A stretch of DNA of 64,000 bases from Cyclina sinensis. Taxonomy: Eukaryota > Mollusca > Bivalvia > Venerida > Veneridae. Both the position numbers and the translations under genes were made by a program. The notes under the pieces are model-generated. The model was not told the origin of the DNA. It searched no databases and saw nothing but the letters and a program-made list of their open reading frames with translations. Location of the stretch: NCBI GenBank assembly GCA_012932295.1, contig JAAONU010000014.1, positions 37,107,977-37,171,976 on the forward strand. The letters are read 5' to 3'. Positions 11,001-25,845 of the stretch are shown piece by piece (positions within the stretch are counted from its first letter, which is position 1; every line of letters begins with the position of its first letter).

Positions 11001-12995
11001 ATATTATGCCAGTGAATGACGTTGCCCCTGCTGTCACCATTGGTAAACATTTGGATGTTTTAGAAGGTGATAAGTCAGCAATTTTACCGATGAATTTAGA
11101 TGTGCAAGATATTGACTCTGATGAGGACGAAATACTTTGCATGATAACAAAGCAGGCTAAAAATGGGTTTATAAGCAATAAGGCCCCTCTTTTAGGGTCA
11201 GAAAGTTCAAGAGAAGGGTTACCTATTTCAGCTTTCAGTGTTGAAAATTTACGAAAGGGTGATATTGTTTATGTTCAAAGCGTGCATAAAGGAGCTGAGC
11301 CAAGAGATGATGAATTTACATTTCACTGCTCCGACGGTATTAACCTCTCCGATCCCGAAACACTCCACATTACAATTCATCCTGCAAATGATGAGGAACC
11401 AGAAGTGTACATTAGGGAATTCATTGGTTCTGAGGGTATGGAAATCCGGATAGATTCCCCCATTTTGAATGCCATAGACAAAGATGAACCAAAAGACACT
11501 TTAAGTTTCATTATAACAAAACATCCAACCCATGGCAAAATCTTTCAGCAAACCAGAAATGGAGATATTCTTGTTAATAACTTTACACTGGGAGATATTG
11601 AACAATTTTCAACAATAATTTATGAGCATGATGATTCGGAAACACAGTCAGACCATTTTGAATTCCTTCTAACTGATGGTTTACATAATATAACAAAGTC
11701 GGTCCCAATAATCATCTTTCCAGTTGATGATGAAACTCCAAGGCTGAAAATAAATACAGGACTTGAGATAGAGAACATCGGTGATCGTAAAGTTATAACA
11801 AATGATGATCTCTTGGCAGAGGATCTAGACTCTTCTATTGGAAATATTACTTATATTATAAGAAGAGTCCCTCAGCAAGGCTATCTTGTGAAGCGATTCA
11901 TAAACTATGAAAAAAATCTTACCCTTGGTGCTAATTTTACACAGACAGACATAGATAACCAGGTTGTTACATACGTTCACACAGGACAAGAAGCAAAGCG
12001 TGATTTAATCAAGTTTGATGTAACAGATGGACTGAATCCACTCATTGATCGATATTTCTATATAACTATACAAGGAATGGATATAATATATCCGGAAGTT
12101 ATCAACCGTGGAGTTGAATTGCCAGAAGGCGGTACTGTTATTTTAACAACAAACATTATTAGCAGCAGTGATATTGATTCACCTGATGAAAAGCTGCAAT
12201 TTACAATAACAAAAGCACCACGACATGGTTTTGTAGAGTATGTTTTTCGTCCAGGTACCCCAATACTAACCTTTAGTCAACTTGACCTTGCCGCAAGTAG
12301 AGTGCGCTATGTTCACAATGCTGAAGATGAAATGAAAATGGATAGTTTTGAGTTTGAAGTTACAGATGGTTTTAACCCTGTATTCCGCACTTTTAGGATT
12401 GCTCTTACAGACGTTGACAACAAGCGACCTGTGGTAATGTATACCGTTTTAAGATTAAAAGAAGGCACAAGTAAAATAATTACACCATTTGAATTGAAGG
12501 CTGTTGATATGGACACACTAGATGAAAAAATTATGTTTACAATTACTCAAGTACCACTTCATGGAAATCTTCTGTATAATTTCTCAAGAATCGTTTCAAG
12601 ATTTTCTCAGAAAGACCTGCAACAGAACCTGATATGCTACCAACATGATGGTACTGAAACTTTGTCCGATAGTTTTACATTTACTGTGACGGACGGTACT
12701 CATTTCCAGTTTTACATTCCGGGTTCAAACATACCAACACGTCGCCCACAAGAAATGGACATTGAAATAATTCCAGTGGACAATGGAATTCCAGAAATGT
12801 CAGTTAATATAGGTGCAACATTTCTTACTCCATTGGATGTAGGTCTTGGATTCCAGTTCTCCAGCCGGTACCTGCAGAGCAGTGACTATGACAGTCCAGT
12901 TGACAGTCTTCGGTACATATTGACAGTTTCACCCAAACATGGATACATACGAAACATTCAGAGAGGCAATGGGGCTGTAGTCACATGGACTCAAG
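8021..12995 (+). CDS. FREM2-like: FREM2/FRAS1-family extracellular matrix protein, coding exon 1 (5' part)
   Basis: This single exon encodes 1,658 codons plus one base. Vertebrate FREM2 and FRAS1 act in basement membranes linking epithelium to underlying matrix. I chose the ATG at 8021 (AAAAACATGG, strong Kozak) because MDLIRMTVTQLKFYFCLSLL then TNGILA makes a good signal peptide with cleavage near residue 26. The open frame extends upstream to 7919, and ATGs at 7991 and 8036 are weaker alternatives. Next comes the family N-terminal region, with PGDRCVVTVLD and FPCNFGPSELRY. CSPG repeats 1-12 begin near residues 263, 385, 494, 628, 757, 870, 998, 1122, 1234, 1354, 1465 and 1586; each is marked by a PVDD/VNDxxP-type linker, and most carry a YxHDGxE- or TDG-type motif. 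The donor TCAAG|GTAAT ends the exon inside repeat 12, phase 1. No RGD was seen. FREM2 fits better than FRAS1, as no N-terminal VWC or furin-like repeats precede the CSPG array. Confidence 0.93.
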
Positions 12996-15335
12996 GTAAT
13001 ACTCATTTTCGTTCTTACCTATTGTTTTTAAATAACTTGCACCTATGAGATAATTATAGCTCTTTAAAAATGTCTGCAAAATAAGAAGCCTAATTTTTAA
13101 CCAGAATTCATATAAAAGGAAGAAAAACAACTACAGAGATCCATGCGTTTTCAAGATTCAAACTTCAGACCTATTGGTAAAGGCTGTGGTGACGTAAATG
13201 CCACCTAAACTTTAATAAGTAAAAGAACTCGGTAGTTTTCCTCCAGAAATTTAAGACACCCAGATTCTCATTGAGTCTTGATATGTAAACACATAAGATA
13301 TCTGGTTAAAATAATTTGTTTGAAAAAAAAAACCAGAAACCTGTTAACACTTCCATCAAATTCCATGAATGTACAATGGCCCTATTTTATTTGAAATTAA
13401 ATCACATTATGATTTTTTCTCTTTTTTTTTTATCAAAGTTTTAAAAATAATTAATGTTACATTCAGTGCAGTTGATATTTGTGGTGTTTTTACTAGATTT
13501 AATAAAAGAAAGCAATTAATGATAAGATAACAGTCTTGGAAATTAATTTCCCCCTATAAATAAACACTTAATGTTATGAAGTGGCAATTATCTTCTAGGT
13601 GTAGTTAATTTGTTTATATTTCTTTACAGAAAAGTTCATTCTCAGAAAAAAGAAAGTGCAATTTAGTATTATTTGTTTGAAGGAATTTCAGAAAAACAGG
13701 GTCCAATTAACTCTCTCAACTCTCTGATTTTTCATGTACACTTTGATAGCAGAAATTTTCCCTCTGAATTTTTCACATCAAAGATTTTTCCGCCAGAAAA
13801 TTATGTTGAAAGCTGCCGGAATTTTTTAGCATGTACTCAGAGTGAGCAAGAGAGATTTTCTTCGATACTTGTTTCATGCGACCAGGGCCGCACAAGTAAT
13901 TGAATCAGCAGTCGGTAACACAATAATACCCACAATTAAGCTTGTATCTAGGAGATGTTGTTTCTAGTTCATTTTGCTATTTGTCTTCATATCATATCTT
14001 AATGAAAACAAGTTGATGATATTTGGTTTTATTGGTCTCAGATAATTAGGTTATCCGATGAGACCCTTTGTTTAATCACACCTAAATTACTCCCTGTAAT
14101 AACAATACATTGGTCGGAGACGCTGAAGACTATTATAGTATTGTTTTGAGGTTTTAATAAAACAGAACTTTTACAAAGATAGAGAAAAGTTGTTGTTTTA
14201 TTTTTAAGGTGAACTTTTGTTTCTGGTTCTAGTGATTTCAGTGATTTCAGTTATTTCTTAAAACCATGAAGTCCTCATCAAATGTATGAAATTTTTTTTT
14301 TTCATCGATTAGTACTGGTAATTAAGTTTCACCGATATATTTGTGTAGATAATATTTGAAACACAGGAAGAATACACCCTGTTATTGTTTGAGATCAATT
14401 ATAACTCAAGTATGTAAATTTATAACTATATATAGATATTTGAGGCATTGTCTAACACAAGTAAACTAAAACCATCAAAAAATAGTTATCCAGTTATTAT
14501 ATTGTCAAATGTAACACTAATGAACCCATTGAAGGAGCAACGTTACTTTTTATTTAAATTGCTGAAAAAAAAAAACAATTTTATAAATAAATTCTTCTCT
14601 TCCAATACCAAAAAAGTAAAAGATTTATAAATTGTATGATCAGTTGATTTGCAGTTGATTTAAAAGAGGGCATTCCTTGAGTACCTTGAACCCATTTTTC
14701 AAATGGATATTACCGGTTACAAATTCCTATAAATTAGGTTGCTTAACATGAAAAGCATGCTTTTTGTATGTTTTATTGGCATTTGAAGTTGTTTGAAGTA
14801 ACACAACCAAAAAATTGGAAAAAGGAAGAAAAAAACAATGCATGGAAACTTCTAAAGACCACCCCGAAAATTTAACTTGTTATACTTGTTATACGTACCA
14901 TATATTCAAATTTATTTGTGATTTATTATAATGTACTGAAACAGGCTATATAATAGGAAATAAAAGATGTTTCTTTCTCTAAGAACATATAGTGAAACAC
15001 TAGCGTCAGCAAAGTATTTAATGTTTCATTTAAGTGTTCAAGATTTTGTCAGTCCGGCTTGAAATGTTGGTATTGGTGTGCAAAAAAAAAAAAATCTTAG
15101 AAATCGTTGTCGGAGAAACAGCTTTCAAAATGCTTTGTAACTGAGTCTGTCTGATGCTGTTATCTGTTAAAATCTTGCTTATAAGATAAGTTTCCAACAA
15201 CAAAAACCCCCGAACAAAACACTTGAGATTTAATGGCTGGAAAATGTTTTGTTATTCACATAACATGCTTTTCTTATGCAGCGTAGGTAAAGTGTCTGTA
15301 TAGCGGCAAGGGAATAATTGCCTTTGAAATGGTTT

Positions 15336-15371
15336 TTGTTGTTGTTGTTTTTATTGTTGTTGTTGTTGTTG
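15336..15371. repeat. (TTG)n microsatellite
   Basis: A run of TTG units is interrupted by one T-rich segment; there is no sign of function. Confidence 0.8.
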
Positions 15372-18300
15372 ATAATTGCATCATTGTTTATATGCCAGAT
15401 GCCAAACAAACACGCACAGTTATATAAAGGATCTAAGGTTGTTCGTCATGTTACATAGAATAATTATTGTATTTCTGTTTTGATGTGTTATTTTACATGT
15501 TTATGTTGTTTCTGAGAAATCTACATATTAATAATAACAATGAATGATATGCATTCTTTACATGTAATATATATTAGACCTAAGTGCTAGAACACTTATT
15601 CAAGTGGAGTAGATGTAATTGTTATAATTAGTTATAACTGTTCTGTATTTTCTTTATCTCCTTGATCAGTAGGTGGGAAACCATGTCTATTTTCAATAAA
15701 GTACAGTTTATTTACTCTGATAACGAGAAATCTGATTTTCTAATTAACGTTACATTGTTGTGCCCTTAATACAGGTGGCTGTATTAGCCAGATTACTTCT
15801 GCTGTCACAGTTTACAATTTAAAGTGTGTAACTGAAGTATGGAATTCCGAGAATTGAAGTGGTACCCATGATTTATTATTTTATCCCAGTTACAATGCAA
15901 GTCAGAAATTCTTAACACAATTTAGGTGTTCATTGACCTAACAACTTTAGAAAAGAAACCGGTATTTAACGCCCTCTAGTTGAATATTGTGAAAGCAGTA
16001 TATTTAACATTATAGCTCAGATCTCACAGTGGAAAAACATTAAACTTGGCCTGAAACTATCCAATTAACATTGGATCAGACTTGCATAATTGTCTTAGGG
16101 GCAGGTGCTAATTATGGAAAATGTAATTAACACTTGACCTTGTTAAATGAGTTAACCATATGGTTTGCCTTTGGAGATCAGCCGAAAACTTCTCTGCCTG
16201 TAGTAGGCAGACCTTTGATACTTTGGTGTTTTATTTTGCATTTTATTACGTCTCCTAGCCTGAAGTGCATGTTTTATTATTTCTTTATTGTGGACAATTA
16301 CACATAATATGGGATGTAAAGAAAAATGTCACTTAAAAAATTTAGTGACATAAACAATTAACATGTAAATACTTTTAAGGATGCAAATATACGACTTTTT
16401 TCTGAAATCTTTTTTCTGATGGACAAAGCTTAGAGAAAGTTTCTATAAATTAACATAAAAGGTTCATCTTTTAAATATTTTCTCTTTATTAAAAAATATA
16501 CATCTATTTAGATACATTGAGTTTTATCTTTTCATATTAAGTATTTCCTTTTTTTAATACATTTTTTTTTATTAAATGTATATGGTGCAGCATGCATTGA
16601 AACAGGCTTTTACAAGATAAAAGCGCCTTTTTAAGTAACTTGATTCGAGACTTTAGCAAGGATTTTGATACATTCATGGCGACAATACATAAATAATACA
16701 TCAGTAGCTTGTAAGGCGACACCAAAAGTATGTGCAGTGCATTTTGTAAAACCATTAACATTGTTGATACATCAGTTACTTTATGAATGAAACGAAATGT
16801 TCAGTAAAGTCAGTAGACTAAATCTGATATATAGATGATGAATTTATATATGTATATTGAAATTATGATCACGATATGGCAACGGTATTGCATAGAGTGT
16901 CGCCACATAAAAATAGAGTTTTCCTGTATAAGAGATCATTGTATTACTTACTGAACATAAGATAACTATTGTGCGATTTTGTTCATTCAGGCGAAAGATC
17001 TCTACCGCACATCAAAGATTGAAATTGTGACCGTGAAAGATAGAGATTTAAGATATGCGAGGCCTGTGGCTGAGTTTTGCAGGATAATGAGGGTTTTATC
17101 AAACTGCCGTAAAAAACATCATACTGATCTCATTAAAATCAATCGTTATTTGAGAACGATATTTTCGATTTAGTTTGTACTGGTGACATTTGAAAATTTT
17201 AGATTTACTTTTTTTGAGTGTAATTTAAATTACATAATGCATCTGCTGTTTACTACTTAATTTACAGTGTTGTTGAATTAAAGGGTTGTCTCTTTAAACA
17301 TTGATGAATTTAATGATTTAATGAAAAGTTATTCATGATGCAGCCATTTTATTGGCAAACATTAATTAAGTCCTTATCATGGTTTTGAAATAACTTACTT
17401 GAAATTCCAATTAAAAACTCATACATTTCACTAAAAATTAACTATCAGTGTGCCTTTGAAGTTACATTATCTGTAATTTTGTTTATAATTCCTAAAAAAT
17501 GTAGTTTTCAAAAGAAAAATTAATTTTATATCAGCATATCTGCGCCAGAGTAAATTTAATCATAAGTAATGTGTTAAAAGTGAAATAAAATTCTCTCAAG
17601 TTAATTTGATTGGATTTTATTTGACAGGCTGCCATCTTAAGGTATACAGAATGTTAGCATCAGAGGTGGTTTTTTTTGTTGGAATCTTTTACATGTTTTC
17701 CTACTGACAAAGAGATAAGCAAATCTGGTAGTTTGATCAGCTTATCTTATAATTTATATGCTAATCCCAATTTAAAGTGAAAAAGATATATTTCTGTATT
17801 TCCTGAGGGATTATTTGTGCATTTAGAGAGGGCCCACCGCCCCATCCCTATCTGTACATGACTGATATCATATCTTGAAGATAGATTTGCCAGTCTCCCA
17901 TGATACTTGTGGTATAAGATGTTCTCGGGATACTGTTACACATGATTGATTCAAGTAATCTTGTAATGTGTTTGTTGGGGCAGTAAACGGACATTGAACT
18001 AAATACAAACACAAAAATAGTTCTGAACAACATTGATTAACTGTAAAATCTAACACATAACATGGTGTGAAATCTGGTCTTGAACTGCCTAATTTGAAAT
18101 GTGTTTCAGTGATATCTTTTCTGTTCCTTAGTTCCAGGATGACTTAAGAAATAATTTGTTGTAGGTATTTTACAGTCATAATAAACCTTGCATACATATA
18201 CATTTCAGTCACCTCTCAAACCATTGAATAAATGTTCTTTTAAACCTTCATATGAAGAGAAAAATTACGTCGTTTTTTTAACTGCTTTCATTTCACCCAC

Positions 18301-19608
18301 AGGTTATTATAAGGGCTATGAGAGATCTCTAGTCTTGCCGTCTTTGAGAACACACAGCTCTTATACTTATAATCATATCAAGGCCTGTAACTTGCTGTAA
18401 TTCGCACCAGGAACAGGCTGACTTTCAAAGAATTTGATACTGCTGGTTAAAATCTGTGAATGTTTTATTTGAACTAGATAATTAAAGTGATTTCTGACAG
18501 ATCTTTATGAAATGAAAGAATTCAGTCAAATTCATGAGACTGAACTTTTATTTAAAAAAAAAAAAAAAATCAAGAAAAATATAATTATGTTTAATTTAAA
18601 ACCAACAGGCTGAATCTGTAACTGTGTAGACCTTGATCAGATTGGTCAGTTATGTAGACTTCTAGTGGTCTTCACAGATCTCATAGGCAAAACAAATAGC
18701 CACTGGCAGAACAGAGGTTACAGAAAAACATTGAATGGAAGATAAATCCAGAACTTAAAAACTTAAATGAAAGAAATTTTTTTTAAAAGACAGTAAACAA
18801 TAGTACAGTTAACAAAATAATAGACAGATCATCACAGTGGTCCATGATAATTAAAAGTTTGACATCATTGTAAGACATGTTTAACTCAGTGTTTAACTCG
18901 GGGACTTCTTCAAATTAATCGTTACAAATATTATGCAAAAATAGTTTGAATTGTACGCAGAATTGGTTTTTAAACTATTTCATTCACTATAAGACATTTA
19001 ATCCTTGGGTAGAAGTTTTAACTGATGGCCTCATATTGTATCGGACTAATTAACAATATTTTTGTCCTAGTTGTCAGGTTTTGATTGAAGTTTGGCAATC
19101 AGTTTGGATAATCTGGTAATATAAGAAACACCTGCTAGGGACGGCTTTTTATGAATGAGTTAATATTGCGCATTTTCAATTTTTTAGATGGCATATCATC
19201 TGTTTGAAAAAAAAAAGACAGATGCATGGGGAGATTATCTTTTTGGAGAGGTTAACAGTATTATTGTATTGTAGACATCAAAGGTCTGAGAGTTCTATGA
19301 TCTTTTGAACTGAAAAACTTCAACCTATTTAATATCGACCTACAAAATTTTGTAATTGAAACTGATCAGTAAATTAAAGGCCTGCTTTCATATGTGATCA
19401 CCCATGAAACAAAGCTTTTATGATAAAAATCTGGATAAGTTGGACTGAATTTAAGGGATCACTTGTTACATGTGGGTCTTACTTTCTCTTTCTGTTTACC
19501 TGACACAGATGTTTTTAATCATGCAATTTCTTACTTGATCAACACTCAGTGGGAAAACGCTTTTGAAAACAGGTGATGTACTTTTAAACTGATACTTTTT
19601 GACTCAGT

Positions 19609-19883
19609 AAAGGGAGATTATCTTGTGTTACTTTTTCCTTTTATAATTACTTTTATTCCTTGTTTCATTAATGAAATGTAAAATATTCTCTTTTTTTTAA
19701 ATATCTGTTCCTTTAAAGGGAGGTAATAGAAATATTTAGTATCAGCCTTAAGTTGTCATAGGTAAGAGTTTGCATTATCCCAGTGTGGACAGACTTTAAT
19801 TGAAAGAGGACCCTTTGCTTTCTTCATTTCTGTTAGAAAAAAATGCCTGGTAGTTCTTTTTTTTTCTATTAAAGGGAGGTAAT
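19609..19883 (+). repeat. Three scattered AAAGGGAGGTAAT-like motifs
   Basis: AAAGGGAGATTA (19609), AAAGGGAGGTAAT (19715) and AAAGGGAGGTAAT (19871) lie within 275 bp. They may be ends of decayed short repeats; no function is evident. Confidence 0.45.
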
Positions 19884-22009
19884 TCAATAAATTTGCTTAT
19901 AATAGTGCAATTGTTGTCTTGATTTAAATTTATAATTGTTTTAAAGATTTAATTTATCTGTTTATGAATTAACTTGTTTAGTAAACAAACAATACAGTTG
20001 TTTGTTAACCAGATGTCTAAAAACACTGCCAACAGATGGAGGATTGTAGATAATTATCAGACAGGACTGCACCACTTTAATGAGTCCAGCAAGAGGAATA
20101 GTCTTTATATCATTGTTCAATGATTATATAAAAGATGACACAAAATGTTATACCTGACTGTTAGACACTGGCTTTGTCTGCCACCTACAATGTTTTGTAA
20201 TCTAGTCGAGCATATTAGTTTGTGGCGTCTGGCCAAATACAATATTTTTATTGTCAAACCTAGTACTAGACTGGTTTCATACCTTGTCGCCATATTTTTT
20301 TTTTACCTGTTGCCACCACTTCTGTTACTTTACACTCTAACAGTCATTTTTGCAAGAAGAGTACCAGAGTAATTTTTTACCGGTGAAAAATACAGATAGG
20401 ATTTCAGTGACACATCATTGTTTGAATGTGGAAAAACTAGAGAAACTGACAACTGAAGATGCAGTTAACCAGTCATGATAGTCAAGTGTAATCCATCTTG
20501 AATTCTGATAGTGTTGATGAGGCTTCATGTTAGTATTTTTTGTTTGTATATAATAACCGCAATGATATGCATTTTCAGTCCAGTTTTTATTTCTTAGTCA
20601 TCTGTGAGAGTCGGTTTACTTTCCTGTTGTTCAGTGTTTTTTTTCACATCAACTTGAACCAATCCTAGTTTCAATAATATGAGACTATGTTGTGCTTTTT
20701 CAATTCAAATCTTTGTATAGAGAATGAGATTCTAGTACTGGTCCTTCCCAGAAAAGATGATAAGATACACAGTACACCCACCTTTTACTGTTTGACGATG
20801 ATAAACTGAAGCTAAACCAGTGCTAAGTCAAGCCAAATAGGCTTGTTTCTTGAAACAAATTTCCTGAAAGTTCAGCAAGTCTTTTTTAAAGGCGAAGGCT
20901 GGATGACCCTTATTGCTGTAGTAAATCTGAACTTGAACCATCAGCCACCCTTCCAGAAGGTCAGGAACTTGCCAATTGCTATAAAGATGACAAAAATTAT
21001 CATATCTGAATTAAAGCAAGGAAGTGTCGAAAAAGTTTGATGTTTGTGAGGAACAATGCATCGTACTCACAGATGAAAGGATAATAATTGGAGCCTCTAT
21101 ATGAAAAATGTAATTATGGCCAAAAACATATCCATTATGTCAAAAGTCATTACATTTTGACTCCATTTCTAATGGAGGAATCACTCAGGAACAGATTTAT
21201 GGCCATGTTCTTGTCAGTAATCTAAGAAACAATGATCTATATTTAGAACAGAAAGCTTGGTTTGTTTTACTGGAAAAGTAGTTCTGCTTGGTCATTTCTA
21301 TTTTAGAAATTCCGGAAAAACAGTCTCGACATTTGCAAGCTTCAGACCACATTCACCCTCTCATCAATAAAAGCTGTCAACTCTCTAATCAAGCTTTCCA
21401 TCGATACTGATGTAACAAACATCTATTTGACAGGGATCAATATTTATTCTGGGAAAATTCAATTTAAATGAAGGCAGTGGAAGAAATTGGATGTTATGAC
21501 AGATTTTTCAAGTGACGGCTGTAGCATTGTATTGGGACCTGGCTTTTGTTTTGATTATCTCGAAAATTGATCAGAATATGCATTGACATGCTTTTGAATA
21601 AGTTCAAAAGCTTTTAATGCTATATTATCTGCATTGGTTCTAATTCCAATCAACAAATTCCAGCAACTGTATCACAGCAAAGAGATACCTAAAAACACAA
21701 CAGGTTTACAGCAATTCATTTTATTAGCAGTGGTTTATTTTGCAGGGGATTAATCTTCAGTGAAAGAATGAAAAAGGACCTACATTTTGGGATTGTTTTG
21801 TTTTTTTCCTCACTGCTTGTCAATCAGTTTCTATTATTTTAAGGAAATCACCTAGGAAATGTATTCAAATTGCTATGGACTCCCTGCCTGTACACTTAAT
21901 TGTTTAGATTGTGAAACAGAAACTAAAGATTGTGAAACATTGAATTATATCAACTACTTGGAGATTGATGTTATATTGATCAACTGAACTGCAGCAACAT
22001 TAATGTTAA

Positions 22010-22184
22010 TTGAACCCTAACACTGCTAAATTTCTTAAATGGACTTGTCTGTTATCTTAATAGGACAGTACCTTTTAACAGTTACAGGGGTGTTAGCTGA
22101 AAACTTTCTGACTGTAAAAAGCAAACAGTAGAGAATTCTGGTCTGCAATGGTCACAGAACCCAAGCTGACAGGATAATGGTTAA
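22010..22184 (-). mobile_element. piggyBac-like MITE, copy 2 (degraded)
   Basis: The left end TTGAACCCTAACACTGCT and right end (inverted TTAACCATTATCCTG) match the TTAACCCT-type termini of the copies at 3664 and 50777. The interior has GGACTTGTCTGT, GGTGTTAGCTGAAAA and GGTCTGCAATGGTCAC in family order. It is more diverged than the other two copies. Confidence 0.5.
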
Positions 22185-23269
22185 TTATTATGTTTTACAG
22201 TAAATGTTTCTAAGAATTTGGAACTACAGTATAATACTTTGATGCAAGCAACTTTTTAACTTTAAATAGTTTTATCCAGCTGGATAAGTTTGCAGTCGAA
22301 ACATGATTTTTAAATTGACAATGGAGCTGGAGTTTATTTATTTATTTTTTTTGGTCAAATCACATTTTTTGAAGTATCATAACTTTCATCTCTGACAAAA
22401 ATTGCTAGGACACTGTACCATAGAAAGTTTTTGTAAAACACCAGAATAATATTCTGTGCAATTCATTCTATCGGAGTTTGTCAGTATAAGATATGAAGAA
22501 CCTGCAGTGAACCATCTAAACAGAAAATTAAGGAAAGATTGGTCAAAAAAGGCTTTTCATAAAAAGCATGATAAACTGTTTCCAAATGATTGATATTCAA
22601 AGCTGTGGTTGTCTTACTGTTATAACATTCAGTGATGAATATTTCACCACCTCAGTTCACAAATTCATTTTCATACAATGATTTAACATATAAAAAGTAG
22701 CTTACTTGGCTGTTCTGCTGTATTTAACTGAAGCGAGATGGAAAATATATTCAGACATTATTTTGATAGGATCAGTTACGCTTCTTCGCTGAATTTCAAA
22801 AAGAATTACAATTTCAATTTGACATTTGAAGAAATTTTTGATACAAGCATGCTTTGCTCCAAGTTAACCCTGTAATATCTTAGTTGATTGTCAGTTGAAC
22901 ATCTTGTATAATGAAACATTTTGTATAGAGAAATTAAAAAAAAAATGAAGCAAGATCCAAATTAGATATTTTAATACAGATTTTAATGGGTCTTGAAATT
23001 TATCTTTTAACTAATTTTTTTTTGCAAATTATCTGTTCTAGCTGTGCACATAAGGTAATTCATTCAATAATGGGGTGCAAATAAAAATATGATGTGAAGT
23101 AATAATAGTATAAGTGTTTTTTAATCACTTTTCCAACAACAGTCGGTCTTTTAATTTTAAGCTAAGTAATTTTGGGCCCCTAGTTTTGGGATGTCTGTAT
23201 TTATTGGTAAAGCTTTTACGCACCAGCCATATATATACAGGGTATTGCAGGTGATAAATTATATCTTAG

Positions 23270-23580
23270 TTAGAGCAGGTAAGATATCCTCAGTGGTAAC
23301 ACACAGGACTTAAATATTGTAATCATGCAGGGTAACAAGTTTAATCCCTGGCCCCTCACTAAAGTTATGTCTGTTGGATGAAACACTGAACTAAGGTTTC
23401 ATGTATGGGTGTTATATACTAAGCATACATAAGATCCAGGGGTGTCTCTGGAACAGAATGCTTTCTGTATCTTGCAGCTATTCCCACACTACCTACAGCC
23501 ACTAAACTCTTAGGAAGAGTTGGGTGAAGGGGATGCAGTCATATGGGCAACCAGACTGCCAGTAATAAATGCACTCACTA
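23270..23580 (+). mobile_element. Degraded tRNA-derived SINE
   Basis: The head has A-box-like CCTCAGTGGTAACAC and B-box-like AAGTTTAATCCCTGG, as in a tRNA-derived SINE. The tail carries TTCTGTATCTTGCAGCTATT and CATATGGGCAACC, matching the tail fragment near 1660-1770. The copy is diverged and no clear target-site duplication was found. Confidence 0.6.
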
Positions 23581-25805
23581 AAAAAAGAAGTCTGACTGTT
23601 TCTGGTCTGTGAAACCTACTTAAATAATCAGATAAGATAACTCTTGTTGGACTATTTTCGAAGTTACATCCCTTCTACAACTAAGGCCTTCTTTTGTGAG
23701 CTGTTGCTTTATTCTGTTCAAAATTTATGAGCTGTAACATTTTTTATTGTGTTTAAAGGATTTTTAAAGTTTGATAAAATGACAGCTGGGAACTTCTGTT
23801 CCATTAAAACTTAAATGAAATCAAATTTCAATTGGATTATCAGTTTTAAATAAATCATTCTGACTTGTCCCAGTTTTGTCAACTTAGTTGATTTTGTTAC
23901 AGAGTAATAGAAATTACCAAGTAAATTGACCGTTAAATTTTTGAGGGAGATCATGTTCACATGAACGGCTGTAGTGTCAGTAGTAATTTGACCGAAAACA
24001 TTGTCACTTATTGACAGGGCATGACATGTCATAATGTTTGGTCAATGAGTTTTAAAATGGCAGGTTGATCTGAGTTTTCCTTAAACATCTCTTAAATAAA
24101 TATGTTGATGTCAGCAGGGTGTAACAATTTCTTTCAGGGCTAGAATAAACATGTTTCAATTTAGAGTACAGCTAGGTCATAATGTGAGAAGTGTTGTTTT
24201 GCTACACTTAGAGGCCTCTCATAGACATCTTGACTTTCTTTTTGTCGGCTGCAATTTTTTCCATCCTGGTTTGTCTTAAAAAGGTGTTACTAACGGTTTC
24301 AGCCTTTGACCTTGAAGGCATATAAGGGGCCCTTCTAGGGTGAGTATTCTAAATCTGTGGCAACTGAGATGCGTCAAAAATGAAATCCAGTGATGCCTTG
24401 CATCTTAACAGAGAAATAGTGTGATTAATTTAATGTGCACCTCAGGCTAGCTGCATAGATTGAAATGAGCAATTAAAATGTAATTTTAGCTAGTATATAT
24501 ATATTTTTTTTTTAATCTGACTGCAGTTTAAAACATACTAGGCTTTTGGTTGCAGCTTTTGCAATAAATTATTTTTCTTCAGTCTATATATTATACTGAA
24601 TAATACAAAGACACTGACACACTAAACTGTATGGTGACTTGGGTGCATGGAAGAACTAATTTGTTAAAACATTTAAAGCATAATGTTTTATATTAAACTT
24701 TAACTTGTGAAAGAATATTTTGTTATCCCAAATACGTATTTAAACTTCACAGCTGGAAAGAAGGTAGAGTTACATATCGGGTGCGTTTTGAGAGATTTTG
24801 TCATACATTATAGGGGTGTTTGATACACAGTAGAACCCTGTCATTACGGATTATGTATCGTCATGCAAGAACCTAATTAGACAATCCATCTTCACAGAGA
24901 ATGACAAATTGACTGCAAAGATTACTATCTTGCGTTCAAATTTATGGGTTAAGATTGGATAATACTTGTAATTTGTTGTCAGTTCCTTGTATTTATGGGC
25001 CGTAATTGTAACACAGTCAAATTTTCACTTCCACCAAATATGGGAAAAAGTCACTGAAAATAGATTTATAATTTTGTAAATGTGTTTTAATGAACGTTTT
25101 GCTGTAAGGAGACTTTAAATTTCACTTTTTTATTGAGAAATTAGTTCTTCATTAAAGACTAGAGTTGAAACCTCAGTAAAGAACCCAAATGCCAGTTAGG
25201 ATGTTATTAAGCTATCTCAGATGGCCTGTTATCTTATATGATTCCATCTATTCATGAAGTTGACCTCTGTGATATCACCTCAGTTTGTACATTTCTGTTA
25301 GCACCTGTTCAGGTGATGTAACCTGCTTCTATATTTGGCAAGCTGAAATTTTCACCCCATGATTACAGGTAATTTAGGAAAATTTAACAACAAAGCAGAA
25401 AGGAGGGACCACTTATAATGTATAATTATGTAGAAATTCCTTGTCAGATGTTACGTATTTCAAGAAAGCTCTTGTTTATAACTTTAAGGATAATTGACAT
25501 ATTTTTTCAAGCATATTTCATGCAGTAGTAGCTTTCTTTATCATTAAGTCTATCATTTATGTCAAATAACACTACATTGTACCTCTTAAACATTTTACAT
25601 GGAAATTAAATTATATATTTTTTATAATGCGTGCATGTGGTGATATGACAACTTGCATCCATATTCAATAATATTATGTTAAGATCTGTTTTCAGACATT
25701 TTTCGGCCTGTGAAGTTTGTTTTAATCACAATAAAAAGTTCATTTTTATTCTGTATAATTGCATAAAGAGCCACATTTAAATGTGTCAGCATAATTGTTA
25801 TTATT

Positions 25806-25845
25806 ATTTTTTTTTTTTTTATGAGGGGGGTGGGGGGGGGGGGGT
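25806..25845 (+). repeat. Poly-T followed by poly-G tract (G-quadruplex potential)
   Basis: About 15 T residues are followed by G6, T, G13. G runs of this length can form a quadruplex on the + strand or in the nascent transcript. No function is shown; such tracts are also prone to sequencing error. Confidence 0.7.

Larger units (their letters stand above)
13050..22009. other. Intron 1, left part: mostly unassigned AT-rich DNA
   Basis: No gene is supported here. Visible features are a hairpin (GGTCTCA/TGAGACC) at 14034-14065, a TTG microsatellite at about 15336-15370, homopolymer runs, and three AAAGGGAG(A/G)TTAT/GTAAT motifs at 19609-19883. The longer open frames lack family resemblance. Confidence 0.45.

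Noticed and set aside
14034..14065. Short hairpin GGTCTCA...TGAGACC as a structured RNA.
   Set aside because: The arms carry an indel and nothing else supports a function.
16979..17173. Open frame with acceptor-like TTCATTCAG and a charged 64-aa translation.
   Set aside because: No ATG at the start, no partner exon, no family resemblance; composition does not clearly differ from flanks.
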